A stretch of 61,114 nucleotides of DNA from Pseudonocardia nigra (GCF_019396355.1 NZ_JAHKRK010000021.1:1-61114); one strand, 5' to 3'; shown: positions 27,793-36,021, counted from the first letter of the stretch. Notes: generated from the letters alone by a model not told the origin. Translations and numbers: made by a program.

Positions 27793-28426
27793 TGAGCACA
27801 AGAGCCTGAGCCACGTCGAGATCAAGAACCAGGACCGCGGCGAAGTACAGGCAGTGGTGGCGACGCTAGGCGTGGTCGATAGCGACCAGGACGTGATTCT
27901 TCCGGGGGCCTTCACCGAGGGCGAGCCCGTCGTCGTATCTGCCTACGGGCATCAGAGCTGGAGTGGCGCGCTCCCCGTAGGCGCCGGAGAGATCCACACC
28001 CGGGGGGACGAGGCAATCTTCACCGGCCGGTTCTTCCTCGACACCACCGCGGGCAAGGACACCTTCGCCGTCGTCAAGGCGCTCGGCGCCGCGCAGGCTT
28101 GGTCGTTCGGGTTTGACGTGGTCGACGAGCAGCACGGCGAGCACTCCGGCCAGCGGGTGCGCTTCCTCAAGCGGCTCCGCACCTACGAAGTGTCACCTGT
28201 GCTCCGCGGGGCCGGAGTCGGGGTGCGCACCCTCGCCGTCAAGGCAGCCGAGGACCCGGTCGAGGCCGTGGTCCGGGAGTTCGCCCGGTTCGTCGAGATC
28301 GGTCTCGCCCAGGACCTCGCGCGGGAGTTGGCCGAGATCAAGCACCGGGTCGAACTGGCCGACCAGCGCGACCGCGACCGCCGCGACCTGCTCGATATTC
28401 GCAACCACCTGCACCGGAGGAACTGA
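27782..28426 (+). CDS. HK97-family prohead protease
   Basis: A 214-residue protein of the prohead (capsid maturation) serine protease family, U35/S78. Characteristic parts are the N-terminal GVVDSDQDVILPGAF (about 30-44), the catalytic His57 in SAYGHQSW, and Ser108 in AWSFGFDVVDEQ, followed by VSPVLRGAGVGVRTL. Phage relatives cleave the scaffold and coat protein during capsid assembly and are encoded between portal and major capsid genes. Here neither neighbour exists. Coiled-coil residues fill about 165-214, like a scaffold-type tail. GTG start inside the previous gene; the stop overlaps the next by ATGA. Confidence 0.85.
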   Translation: MPGDEHKSLSHVEIKNQDRGEVQAVVATLGVVDSDQDVILPGAFTEGEPVVVSAYGHQSWSGALPVGAGEIHTRGDEAIFTGRFFLDTTAGKDTFAVVKALGAAQAWSFGFDVVDEQHGEHSGQRVRFLKRLRTYEVSPVLRGAGVGVRTLAVKAAEDPVEAVVREFARFVEIGLAQDLARELAEIKHRVELADQRDRDRRDLLDIRNHLHRRN

Positions 28427-28659
28427 TGGACGACCACAACGACATGCTCGACGAGCTCATGGACGCCACCGAGCTGGCCGAACTGAACGCGGAGATCGCC
28501 GACGTACTCACGCAGGTGTCCGCGGTCGTCGACCGCGCCCAGGCGGTCAAGAAACTGAACCGGAACCACCGGATCGGCCGCCGACCCGCCGAGCTCATGC
28601 GGTGGATGCTCGAGGACCTGGAGGCCACGGCCGCCGTGCTCGAAGGCAAGGCCGCCTGA
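28426..28659 (+). CDS. Small acidic helical protein
   Basis: A 77-residue protein of no recognised family, almost entirely alpha-helical by composition (MDDHNDMLDELMDATELAELNAEIADVLTQV), with an RNHRIGRRP basic break. It starts and ends in ATGA-type overlaps between the protease gene and the next small gene, so it belongs to the same translational unit. Confidence 0.65.
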   Translation: MDDHNDMLDELMDATELAELNAEIADVLTQVSAVVDRAQAVKKLNRNHRIGRRPAELMRWMLEDLEATAAVLEGKAA

Positions 28660-29084
28660 TGCCGACACGCCGCAAGCCGCCCGCGACGGTGGCCGCCGAC
28701 TCACCGTGCGTCCACTGGTGCCCGGCCTGCCGTGCCCGCGCAGCCGGCGTCGGCCCCGGCCCCTACACCCCCAGCGAGTTCCAGGTCCTCGCGGTCGAGC
28801 AGCCACCCAACCCGGTCGCCACGCACCCCGACGTGATCGCTACCGCAGCCGCACGCGACGAGGCACGAGCCGTGTTCGACGTGGTTGATGTGGTGTGGCA
28901 GGACGCGCTGCGCGCGCACCGCCAGGCGGACGAGCAGGCCGAGCGGCGACGGCTGTCCGAGGCCGAGGCACAGGCCGCCGAGCGCCGTGCCGCAGCGTGG
29001 CAGCGCGTCGTGGACGCCAACGTCGCCCACCACGCCGCCGCGAGACGCGCCGCCACCGAACTGGAACCGAGCACCCGCCCATGA
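28659..29084 (+). CDS. Hypothetical element protein with CxxxCxxC cluster
   Basis: A 141-residue protein. The N-terminal part has CVHWCPACRAR, a possible zinc or metal site, and the C-terminal 70 residues are a long Ala/Arg/Glu-rich helix likely to form a coiled coil. No family recognised. Coupled to its neighbours by TGATG/ATGA overlaps in the run leading to the terminase gene. Confidence 0.6.
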   Translation: MPTRRKPPATVAADSPCVHWCPACRARAAGVGPGPYTPSEFQVLAVEQPPNPVATHPDVIATAAARDEARAVFDVVDVVWQDALRAHRQADEQAERRRLSEAEAQAAERRAAAWQRVVDANVAHHAAARRAATELEPSTRP

Positions 29085-29215
29085 ACTCGACCCCGCCGCG
29101 ACCGGTAAGCACCCCCGCCTGCCCCCGCTCTCCGTGGCAGAGCCGGTGCGCACCTCGCGGCGGGGTCGACCCCACCCCGGGGTGGTCAGGCGACGTGGCC
29201 GAGGACCCTAGGTGA
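29081..29215 (+). CDS. Possible small ORF
   Basis: A 44-codon frame whose ATG overlaps the preceding stop (ATGA), as throughout this operon. Pro/Arg-rich with two Cys; no family. The position before a terminase small subunit is often taken by an HNH endonuclease in phages, but no HNH motif is present. It may be a remnant or non-coding. Confidence 0.3.
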   Translation: MNSTPPRPVSTPACPRSPWQSRCAPRGGVDPTPGWSGDVAEDPR

Positions 29216-29269
29216 CCCCGCCCTGTCCTCAGATCCGTCCGCGCGACCCGAACCGATCGAGAGGTGATC

Positions 29270-29782
29270 ATGAACCGGGATGACCCGCCGCCTGGCCTGC
29301 AGGACGCGGGCCGGGCCCTGTGGCGCGACCTGCTCGACGCGTTCCAGCTCGCCGAGCACGAGCGCCGCATCCTCCTCGAGTGCTGCCGCACCGCCGACAG
29401 TCTCGACCAGCTCGCCGAGGTCGTGGCGAGCGAGGGGGTGATGGAACCGGGTACGGGGCGCGTGCACCCTGCCCTGGTCGAGCAGCGGCAGCAGCGGGCG
29501 ATCCTGGCGAAGCTCGTCGCGTCCTTGCGTGTCCCTGACGATTCCGACGAGCGGCCCCAGCGGCGCGGCGCGGCGCGCCCCCCTCAGGTCGTCGCCATGA
29601 GGCGCCGCCCCGCCGACGCGGACACGGCGCCCATCCCCGTGGTGACCGCGCTGCGTGCCGCGGTGCAGGAGCGGATGCGGTCGCTCGGCGGGGCGCCGCC
29701 CAAGCCGGTGGTGCCCGCCGTGGTGGTCGAGCGGGCGCGCCAGCAGCGCCCGGACCTGTTCCGGCCGGCGGCGCCCCGGTAG
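29270..29782 (+). CDS. P27-like phage terminase small subunit
   Basis: A 170-residue protein whose first 90 residues match the P27 terminase small-subunit pattern: GLQDAGRALWRDLLDAFQLAEHERRILLECCRTADSLDQLAEVV ... GTGRVHPALVEQRQQRAILAKLVASLRVPDD. Small terminases recognise the packaging site and load DNA onto the large subunit, which is absent here. The C-terminal 80 residues are Pro/Arg-rich, longer than usual. ATG 29270 is chosen because GAGAGG lies 5 bases before. Last rightward gene of the element; a terminator follows. Confidence 0.78.
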   Translation: MNRDDPPPGLQDAGRALWRDLLDAFQLAEHERRILLECCRTADSLDQLAEVVASEGVMEPGTGRVHPALVEQRQQRAILAKLVASLRVPDDSDERPQRRGAARPPQVVAMRRRPADADTAPIPVVTALRAAVQERMRSLGGAPPKPVVPAVVVERARQQRPDLFRPAAPR

Positions 29783-29920
29783 GGGCCCGTCTGGCGCGCA
29801 GCGTCAACGCCGGCTCCGCGGGCCTTCGGCTGGCCGGCGGGGCAGCTAAGGGCGGCACCGCTGTCTGGCAGCTCCTCTTCCTGCTGGGCGCCGTACCTGC
29901 GTGAGCGCGTCGGACATGAC

Positions 29921-29955
29921 GAAGCCCCCGCCCTGATCCAGGGTGGGGGGCTTCG
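29921..29955. terminator. Bidirectional terminator at the centre of the element
   Basis: GAAGCCCCCGCCCTG / CAGGGTGGGGGGCTTC, a 15-bp stem with one bulged base and a short loop, in the gap between converging genes ending at 29782 and 29968. 29783-29920 holds nothing else recognisable. Confidence 0.8.
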
Positions 29956-29967
29956 TTGTCGGGGCTG

Positions 29968-30300
29968 TCAGGCGGCGGGGGCCTTCCTGCTGCGATGTGC
30001 GCGTAGCCGGCAGTCGGGGCCGCAGTATCGGGCGTCTGCTCGGCCGGCGACGGGTCGTGTGCAGTCCTCGCGGGCGCAGACGCGATCCAGCCCGCTTTGC
30101 AACGCCTCTAGCCGTTGCCGGAGCTTGCGGATCGCCGCCTCCCCCTTGCGAAGCTCGCCGATCAGCGGTGCCAGCTGCCGCGGGGTGAGGGTCCGCAGCT
30201 GTTCGCTGTGCAGCCCTTGCGCAGCGATGTCCGCGGCCTGGGCGCTGTGGGCGATCGATCGGATGCCGGTCTCGACGGCGCCGGGCTGCCTCTTAGCCAT
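29968..30300 (-). CDS. Hypothetical protein with C-terminal zinc motif
   Basis: A 110-residue protein: helical middle part (LRKGEAAIRKLRQRLEALQ, likely coiled coil) and a C-terminal CAREDCTRPVAGRADARYCGPDCRLRAHR, a four-Cys motif resembling the zinc knuckles of some phage and HNH-associated proteins. Last gene of the leftward operon, before the central terminator. Function unknown. Confidence 0.65.
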   Translation of the reverse strand: MAKRQPGAVETGIRSIAHSAQAADIAAQGLHSEQLRTLTPRQLAPLIGELRKGEAAIRKLRQRLEALQSGLDRVCAREDCTRPVAGRADARYCGPDCRLRAHRSRKAPAA

Positions 30301-30415
30301 GAAACGACTGTACCCGTTGCAATTGCCGGTGGTCGATCAGCGCCGGCGGCGGCCGTCGACCAGCGGGTGAACTACGCCCCCGCCCCCCTCGTGCGGATCG
30401 GCCCTCGACAGCACA

Positions 30416-30449
30416 ACGCCCCGCAGGCAAGGGGATGCCTGCGGGGCGT
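30416..30449 (-). terminator. Hairpin terminator
   Basis: Perfect 14-bp stem ACGCCCCGCAGGCA / TGCCTGCGGGGCGT with a 6-base loop, 20 bases beyond the stop of the leftward DUF4236-like gene. Confidence 0.75.
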
Positions 30450-30468
30450 TCGTTCGTGCTTGGGGCGG

Positions 30469-30654
30469 TCAGCGACGTCTGCGGCCGCCGAAGGTCACGC
30501 CGCCCGGCCCGGGGGTGTCGAGGGTGTGACGGCCGGTCTTGGCGTTCCAAGTCCAGGAGCCGAGCTTGAGCCCCCAGCTGGAGAACCCGCGCTGAGTGAA
30601 GTGGAAGCGCAGCGGGCCGAGTCGGATGGTCTTGCGGGCGCGGAAGGTGGGCAT
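30469..30654 (-). CDS. DUF4236-like small protein
   Basis: A 61-residue protein: FRARKTIRLGPLRFHFTQRGFSSWGLKLGSWTWNAKTGRHTLDTPGPGGVTF. The order R-K-x-I-x-[IL]-G-P, S/T-x-R-G, then a Gly-rich end with G-x-G-x-x-[FY] is that of DUF4236 proteins, widespread small proteins of unknown function. AGGAG lies 9-13 bases before the ATG. Followed by a strong hairpin. Confidence 0.7.
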   Translation of the reverse strand: MPTFRARKTIRLGPLRFHFTQRGFSSWGLKLGSWTWNAKTGRHTLDTPGPGGVTFGGRRRR

Positions 30655-30666
30655 CAGGGGGGTCTC

Positions 30667-30975
30667 CTATCGGTCTTCGGTCAGGGCCCGCTCGACGTCG
30701 TCGAGGCTGAGGCCGTAGCCGGCTTGGTGATCGCCTACGGCGATGGTGTTGGCGGCGGGGTCCACGAGCATGTAGGTGCCGTAGTCGATCGCTCGGGGGT
30801 CGCGGCGGCGGCTCTTCTCCAGCCGCAGTCTCTGCCGGGCGGCCATGCGGCGGAGGCGGTTCTCTCGGACCTTGTCGGACTCGGCGGGCTTCTGCTGCTC
30901 GCGGATCACCTTCTCTCGCACCTCGGGGTCCTTCCACGCTTCACGGATTGCTTTGACCTTGCGGCTCTGACTCAT
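30667..30975 (-). CDS. Hypothetical basic protein
   Basis: A 102-residue protein beginning MSQSRKVKAIREAWKDPEVREKVIREQQKPAESDKVRENRLRRMAARQRL, a long charged helix, then DPRAIDYGTYMLVDPAANTIAVGDHQAGYGLSLDDVERAL. No family recognised; a helix of this type could bind nucleic acid. A TATAGT box ends 7 bases before the ATG on this strand and no ribosome binding site is seen, so the transcript is probably leaderless. 30976-31176 is an untranslated gap containing this promoter. Confidence 0.65.
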   Translation of the reverse strand: MSQSRKVKAIREAWKDPEVREKVIREQQKPAESDKVRENRLRRMAARQRLRLEKSRRRDPRAIDYGTYMLVDPAANTIAVGDHQAGYGLSLDDVERALTEDR

Positions 30976-31176
30976 GCTGGAAACTATACCCGAAGAGATG
31001 CCACAAGTGATTCTGGAAGAAATGTTGGGCGTCGGGGACCTGAGCCAGCGGCGCCGGCTCCCCCGGGGTGCGCGGGCCCGACCTGCGGGAACAGGTGTCG
31101 GTGCACCGGCGGCCACCCAGCTCAGGTTGTGGTGTTTGTGCTGGTCAGAGACTTGATCGGGTACCTGTGTGGCGGC

Positions 31177-33408
31177 TCAGGTCTGGCGGCGCTCGCTCAG
31201 GTCGATCACCTCGCCGTCCGGGTCCTCGTCGGCGGTCGCGGCCACGTCGATCCACTCGCGCTTGATGCCGTAGCCCTCACGCTTGAGCGTGGTCGAGTAG
31301 ACCGTGCCGCGCTTCACCCCGGCCGTCTTGAGCATCGCGCCCAGGGCGGCGTTGTCGAGGTGCGCCCAGGTCTCGGACCGCAGCCCGGCGAGCGCCTCGC
31401 GGAGTTCGTCGAGCAGCATCGCCCTCGAGGTGCCGAACACCTGGCGGCAGTCGTCGAGGAGGTCGACCTGCGCGGCTTCCTCGGCGGCCTCCTCGCCCGC
31501 AGCCTGCCCGGTGAGCCGTCCGGCGGCTTCCCGGATCGCGCGCGCGGCCGCGGCGATGCTCTCGGACTTCACGTTGTCCAGGCCGGCGACGCTGCGCACG
31601 ATCTGCGGCCGGTCACCGTCGGCGCGGAGCCACATCAGGCCCTTGTCGTCGATGTCGAATGCGGTGGCGTCGATCCCGCGGGAGTAGGCGCCGGTGCCGA
31701 GCACCTGGTCATTTGTCGTGTGGTCGAACAGTTTCAGCGCGGCCCGGATGGCGGCGTTGGTGCCGATCTGGCGCGGGATCGTCTCCTCGCACACGTTCTG
31801 TGTGGCCAGGACGGTGATGAACCCGAGCGCCGGCCCGCGCTTGGCGAGGTCGGTGACGATGGCGACGATCTCGTCGCGGATCGCCTTGTGCGCCTTGCTG
31901 GCCTTCTCGCCGTACCCAAAATAGGCCTGCGTCTCGTCCATGCCGATCACCCACGGCGCGAGGTCGCGGTACTTGTCGGCCAACGCCGAGGTGACCTTCG
32001 ACTCGGGGCACTCCTCGCGGGGCAGCTCCCGGATGAACTTGGCGCGACGGCGCATCTCCGCGCGCAGTTCTCGCAGGAACGGCAGCACCCGCTCCTCAAC
32101 CTCCTCGGGCTCGTCCCCGACGGAGTAGAAGTGCGCGAACAGCCTGGTCGGGGCGAGGTCCCCGGTGCCCTTGCCGTCGAGGCTGACGACCTTGGTGCGC
32201 GGGTCCAGGCCGCCGACGAGCAGCAGCTGACGCAGCAGGAACGTCTTGCCCATGCGCGGCTGCGCACCGATCACGACGGCGGAGTAGGCGAGCGTGAAGC
32301 TGACCCATTCGCCGCGCTGATCGGTGGCCTGCGGCTGCGCCCGGAAGATGTCGACCTCGCGGCCCTCGGCGAGCGGCCACGGCTTCTGCCGCTGCGCCAC
32401 GAGCGGCTCGTCGCAGACGTAGAGCGACAGGTGCGCGGCGTGGCGCCGCCCGACCGAGGGCCAAACGCACCCGAGCTCGCGCTTCAACGCGGCAGCGAGA
32501 CGTTCCCGGCGTTCCACGATCGACGCCGCGGTCACCCCGCCGGGCAGCTCGAGGTCGACCTGCACGCCGGGGCCGTGCCGGTGCACGTCGTTGAGCATGC
32601 GGATGGTGTCGGGGTCGCGCAGCCCACCGATCCCGAGCGAGCACAGCGCCTCGCGCACCATCGGCGCCCGCAGCGGGATCACGATGCCGGGGCCGACGGC
32701 CTCGGGTCGGGTGGCGAGTGGCTTCCCACGGGTGCGCCCCACCCACCCGAGCGTGAGCACGAGCGCCGCGCCGGCCACCCACACCGCCCACACCGGCGGG
32801 TGCGGGATGCGCTCGAGCAGCAGGGGCAGGAACCGCCACACGGCGACGCCCACGCCGACGGCGGCGACGATCTCCCACGGGCTCTTACCGGGGATCACCT
32901 TGATCGTCCAGAGCATGACGGCGGCCCCGACGATGGCGGACAGCGCGTAGGGGTAGGTCCAGGCCAGGATCGGGCCGACCACGGCCAGCGCGCCGGTGGC
33001 GAACACGAGGCCGCGGGCGTGCAGGTTCGCCTTGCGCACCGCGTGCACTCGGGTGTACTCGGGTGTCTCGGTGTTCGCGGCGTGCTGGTGGCGGACCTGC
33101 GCCGAATCCTGGTCGTACACCCACCGGGCGAGCGCTGCAGTCACCCTCGCCAGGCCGCGGGGGGAGTAGAGCACCAGCAGCCCCAGCAGTCCGGGCAGGT
33201 AGAAGACCCACTTGATTGCGCGGTAGGCGTTGCGCCGGGCGAGGTTGCGCGAGGTGCTGCGGAAGGTCTCGCGGTCGCGCAGCCATTCGGGCCGGATCGG
33301 GGCGGAAGTGTCGACCACCGGCGTCGGTGGCTGGTCGGGCTTCACCAGCGACAGCGGTGTCTTGGGGGGCGCCTCGACGGGCGCCGGGTCGTGCGGTTCG
33401 ATCGTCAC
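31177..33408 (-). CDS. FtsK/SpoIIIE-like DNA translocase (TraB/TraSA-type transfer protein)
   Basis: A 743-residue protein with an N-terminal membrane region of about five to six helices (about 65-85, 130-155, 160-178, 185-200, 208-225), a linker, and a motor domain: Walker A GAQPRMGKTFLLR near 382-394 and Walker B PWVIGMDETQAY near 482-493, with LATQNVCEETIP after it. The C-terminal 90 residues contain a winged-helix-like part. In AICEs a protein of this type alone moves double-stranded DNA between mycelia. The second GTG (33408) is chosen because AAGGAG lies 8 bases before it; GTG 33417 overlaps that site. Confidence 0.88.
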   Translation of the reverse strand: MTIEPHDPAPVEAPPKTPLSLVKPDQPPTPVVDTSAPIRPEWLRDRETFRSTSRNLARRNAYRAIKWVFYLPGLLGLLVLYSPRGLARVTAALARWVYDQDSAQVRHQHAANTETPEYTRVHAVRKANLHARGLVFATGALAVVGPILAWTYPYALSAIVGAAVMLWTIKVIPGKSPWEIVAAVGVGVAVWRFLPLLLERIPHPPVWAVWVAGAALVLTLGWVGRTRGKPLATRPEAVGPGIVIPLRAPMVREALCSLGIGGLRDPDTIRMLNDVHRHGPGVQVDLELPGGVTAASIVERRERLAAALKRELGCVWPSVGRRHAAHLSLYVCDEPLVAQRQKPWPLAEGREVDIFRAQPQATDQRGEWVSFTLAYSAVVIGAQPRMGKTFLLRQLLLVGGLDPRTKVVSLDGKGTGDLAPTRLFAHFYSVGDEPEEVEERVLPFLRELRAEMRRRAKFIRELPREECPESKVTSALADKYRDLAPWVIGMDETQAYFGYGEKASKAHKAIRDEIVAIVTDLAKRGPALGFITVLATQNVCEETIPRQIGTNAAIRAALKLFDHTTNDQVLGTGAYSRGIDATAFDIDDKGLMWLRADGDRPQIVRSVAGLDNVKSESIAAAARAIREAAGRLTGQAAGEEAAEEAAQVDLLDDCRQVFGTSRAMLLDELREALAGLRSETWAHLDNAALGAMLKTAGVKRGTVYSTTLKREGYGIKREWIDVAATADEDPDGEVIDLSERRQT

Positions 33409-33436
33409 GGATTCCACTCCTTGCTAGTGGGATCAA

Positions 33437-33472
33437 GGCCCCGGCCGGTCGTGAGGTGACCGCGTCGGGGCC
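33437..33472 (-). promoter_or_regulatory. Conserved leader hairpin A (upstream of the translocase gene)
   Basis: Stem GGCCCCG / CGGGGCC (33437-33443 / 33466-33472) with CCGGCCGG-like bases inside, followed by a CTAGCAAGGAG Shine-Dalgarno stretch. A near copy precedes the rightmost leftward gene (36022-36058) with a compensated base change. It lies after the stop of the zinc-finger gene (33480) and may act on translation or termination ahead of the translocase. Confidence 0.55.
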
Positions 33473-33479
33473 GCCAACA

Positions 33480-33671
33480 TCAGCGGTGGGTGTGACCGAG
33501 GTGGTCGCGCCAGTCCGGCGAGTGCTCGACGCGCTGGCGGCACTCGGGGCAGCGCCGTGGTGGGGCGGATGCCCGCCGTCGCGCCCGCCGCACCGTCGTC
33601 CGCCCACCGGAGCGGACGTGCCGGAACGCGTCGAACAACTCGCGGATGAACTCGATCACCTTGTGAATCAC
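33480..33671 (-). CDS. Small C2H2-type zinc-finger protein
   Basis: A 63-residue protein: amphipathic helix (VIHKVIEFIRELFDAFRHV), a basic Arg-rich stretch, and CPECRQRVEHSPDWRDHLGHTHR, a CxxC-x12-HxxxH arrangement like a classical C2H2 finger, uncommon in bacteria. GGAGG lies 5 bases before the GTG, which overlaps the stop of the preceding gene. Probably DNA-binding (inference). Confidence 0.65.
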   Translation of the reverse strand: MIHKVIEFIRELFDAFRHVRSGGRTTVRRARRRASAPPRRCPECRQRVEHSPDWRDHLGHTHR

Positions 33672-34459
33672 TTGACCCTCCTCACGGGTCGGGGAACGGG
33701 GACTTGCGCCCGCAGCCGGTCCGCCCGCGACGACCCGACCGACCAGGCGCGCATCACGGCCGCCCGGCTGGGCACCTTGCGCTCGTCGGCGGCCCGCTCG
33801 CGTAGCCACGCGACCACCTCGTCGTCGGTGGGGCTGGACCGGTCCGCGCCCCGCGCGGCCTGCGGGTTCTCGTCGGGCGTGTGCCCGTGGATTAGCCCTA
33901 CAGCAACAGGAGGGCTATTCGGCGCTGGCCCGGTCGGACCGGTGGGCGTAGCGACCGTCTCAACGGGCCCTGTGGTGACGTCTGCGGCCCGTTCGTCGGC
34001 GGCTGGGGTGACCGGTACCCCACGCGCGGGCAGGGCGGGCGCCGGGCCGGGCCGCTCGACCACCTCGACCGGGCGGGACCGGGTCACGAGCACGAGCAGA
34101 TGCACGGTCGCCCCGACCACCGCCGGCGGGATGGTGCCCACCGCCACGGCCACCCACCACGGCGGCACCACCGCGTGGGCGTGCATGCCGAGCTGGCCGG
34201 CGTTCCCGGCGACGGTGACCGCGATCAGGCACCACGTCATGCCGGCGGCGAACCGGGCCGCCTCCCGCGCCACCCCGCGCCCACCCAGCCACGTCGCGCA
34301 CGACACGGCCGCCCCCGCGTCGACGGCGATCGGCAGGAGCCACGCGAAGTGCCCAGGGATCCGCACGGCGAGCGCGAGGCCGCGGAGCGCGTCAAACGAC
34401 AGCACCGCGGCCGCGGCCAGGACAACGGCCAGACCGCCGAGGGTCAAGTACCGGTTCAT
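33668..34459 (-). CDS. DUF2637-like membrane protein
   Basis: A 263-residue protein with four membrane helices in the first 130 residues (LGGLAVVLAAAAVLSF, GHFAWLLPIAVDAGAAVSCATWL, GMTWCLIAVTVAGNAGQLG, WWVAVAVGTIPPAVVGATVHLLVLV), the pattern of DUF2637 proteins common on actinomycete mobile elements, then a Pro/Thr-rich linker and a C-terminal part with DDEVVAWLRERAADERKVPSRAAVMRAWSVGSSRADRLR, an HTH-like segment. Such membrane proteins may assist spread or DNA transfer. Start ATG 34459 overlaps the previous stop. Confidence 0.75.
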   Translation of the reverse strand: MNRYLTLGGLAVVLAAAAVLSFDALRGLALAVRIPGHFAWLLPIAVDAGAAVSCATWLGGRGVAREAARFAAGMTWCLIAVTVAGNAGQLGMHAHAVVPPWWVAVAVGTIPPAVVGATVHLLVLVTRSRPVEVVERPGPAPALPARGVPVTPAADERAADVTTGPVETVATPTGPTGPAPNSPPVAVGLIHGHTPDENPQAARGADRSSPTDDEVVAWLRERAADERKVPSRAAVMRAWSVGSSRADRLRAQVPVPRPVRRVK

Positions 34460-34908
34460 CCCCGGCACCCCCCGCAGTGCAAGCCGGCGCACGTGGCCGC
34501 CCCACCGCCGAGGAACAGCAGCCCGACGAGCGCGAGCGGCCACCAGGTGGCGACCCACGCCGTGACCGCGGCGACCGCACCGGTCAGCCGCAGGCTGACG
34601 GCGGCGACGATGGCCAGGGCGATCAGCACGACGGCGGCGACGACGGCGAGCACTCCGGCGGCCGGGCCGGCCACCCGCGGGCGCGCCTGCCGCGCCTCGT
34701 CGGCCCGCACCCGGGCAGCAATGCCCCGTACCTCGTCGCAGGTGAACCCGCCGTGCGCGGCCGCGTCCCGCTTCCCACACCGGCACCACGCGGGCGAGCG
34801 CGGAACCCGGGCCGGCGGGTGCGCGAGCGGGCGCGGCATCGGGAGACCGTCGACGTGGACGACGTCACCGTCGACGACGAGTACCGGCTCGTGTTCGGTG
34901 GTGGTCAT
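34456..34908 (-). CDS. Small membrane protein (Spd-like)
   Basis: A 150-residue protein: N-terminal soluble part with WCRCGKRDAAAHGGFTCDEV (Cys cluster) and two membrane helices (about 84-108 and 116-140), ending CAGLHCGGCRG. No family recognised. Overlaps both neighbours by ATGA. Its size, membrane nature and position beside the translocase recall Spd spread proteins of actinomycete plasmids (inference from context). Confidence 0.6.
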   Translation of the reverse strand: MTTTEHEPVLVVDGDVVHVDGLPMPRPLAHPPARVPRSPAWCRCGKRDAAAHGGFTCDEVRGIAARVRADEARQARPRVAGPAAGVLAVVAAVVLIALAIVAAVSLRLTGAVAAVTAWVATWWPLALVGLLFLGGGAATCAGLHCGGCRG

Positions 34909-35084
34909 CGCGCACCGCCCCGGGCCAGCCGGCGCACGGCCCGCACCAGCGCCACCGACGCCAGCACGGCGCCCGGTACGGCCAGCACGAACGGCTCCGG
35001 CGCGGTGAACGCCGCCAGCGCGAGCACCAGCCCGACGGAGGCCAGCGTGAAGGTGGTGAGGTCGGCGGAGTGGTGCTCACACAT
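34905..35084 (-). CDS. Very small two-helix membrane protein
   Basis: A 59-residue protein: MCEHHSADLTTFTLASVGLVLALAAFTAPEPFVLAVPGAVLASVALVRAVRRLARGG, two hydrophobic helices and a basic C-terminus. ATGA overlaps on both sides tie it to the transfer operon. Function unknown, perhaps a spread protein. Confidence 0.6.
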   Translation of the reverse strand: MCEHHSADLTTFTLASVGLVLALAAFTAPEPFVLAVPGAVLASVALVRAVRRLARGGAR

Positions 35085-35659
35085 CAGGAGCGCTCCTCGT
35101 CGTCGAGGACGGCGCGCAGGCTCGCCTCGAGCAGGTCGGTGGTGGTGTTGGCGACGATGTGCCGCTGCAGGCCGGCCACCAGCTCGGCGCGGGGCAGGTC
35201 CATCGCCTCGGCGACCTGGCCGAGCGTGGCGCCGTAGCGCACCGCGTCGGCCGCGTTGGTCCACTGCCCGTCACGCAGCTGTCGGATGAGCGCGACCGAG
35301 AGCTCCAGCGCGTCCAGTGCGGCTGCCCGCAGCACGTCGTGTGACCGAGGCTCCCCGATCCCGTGCTCGGCGTTGACCAGCAGCGCGACCGCGTACTCGT
35401 GGCCGGCCAGCAGCTCGCGCGCCGGGGTGAAGGTGTAGTCGCTCATCGGGCCGGTCCTCTCGTCGTCGTGGGTCGGGTGCACGTACCGGGCCCACCGGCA
35501 GCGGTCGCACCACGGCAGGTCAGCGTGGGTGTCGGGGTCGAAGTCGGGGTCGAACTCGCCGCACGGTTCCGCCGACGCGGTGCCGCAGCCGCAGGCGACG
35601 CCGAAGGGGCAGTGGTTGTAGCCGTAGCGGGCAGCGGGGGTGTGCTCGATGCCGTTCAC
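35084..35659 (-). CDS. Hypothetical protein with Cys-rich N-terminus
   Basis: A 191-residue frame. The GTG at 35659 overlaps the stop of the preceding gene (GTGA), favouring this start. Residues 15-65 contain CPFGVACGCG ... CGEF ... WCDRCRWARYVHP, probably a zinc module; the C-terminal 120 residues are helical, with a segment (TLGQVAEAMDLPRAELVAGLQRHI) resembling an HTH. An internal ATG at 35446 with GAGAGGA upstream could yield a shorter 120-residue form lacking the Cys module. No family recognised. Confidence 0.6.
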   Translation of the reverse strand: MNGIEHTPAARYGYNHCPFGVACGCGTASAEPCGEFDPDFDPDTHADLPWCDRCRWARYVHPTHDDERTGPMSDYTFTPARELLAGHEYAVALLVNAEHGIGEPRSHDVLRAAALDALELSVALIRQLRDGQWTNAADAVRYGATLGQVAEAMDLPRAELVAGLQRHIVANTTTDLLEASLRAVLDDEERS

Positions 35660-35991
35660 CGGGTCACCTGCTCGAGCTGCTCCGCGACGGTGACGAGCGC
35701 GGCCGCCAACAACCTGGCGTCGGTTGCGGTCAAGTCGGTGCCGAGGGTGCGGCGGCTGCCGTCGAGGTTGTCCGATGCCAGGTCCAGCAGGTCCAGCCGG
35801 GCCAGGGTGCGTCCCGTGTGCGGGAAGGGGCCGCCGCCGTCGAGCCGGGCGAGGCCGGTGGTGACGAGGTAGTCGTCGGCGGCGACCTTCCAGCTCATGG
35901 GCGAGGAGCGGTGGTCGACGTTGTCGCGGTCTGTGGTGCAACACCGCGGGTCGCAGAAACCGGGGTGGTGCAGGTTGTGGTTGATACTCAC
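35656..35991 (-). CDS. Hypothetical protein, first gene of the leftward operon
   Basis: A 111-residue protein: MSINHNLHHPGFCDPRCCTTD (Cys/His-rich opening), then SSPMSWKVAADDYLVTTGLARLDG and a helical C-terminus (ATDARLLAAALVTVAEQLEQVTR). No family recognised. AAGGAG lies 11 bases before the GTG, directly after the conserved leader hairpin. It heads the chain of overlapping genes leading to the DUF2637-like gene. Confidence 0.6.
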   Translation of the reverse strand: MSINHNLHHPGFCDPRCCTTDRDNVDHRSSPMSWKVAADDYLVTTGLARLDGGGPFPHTGRTLARLDLLDLASDNLDGSRRTLGTDLTATDARLLAAALVTVAEQLEQVTR

Positions 35992-36021
35992 GGGACGATC
36001 AGCTCCTTGGTAGCTGGTCTA

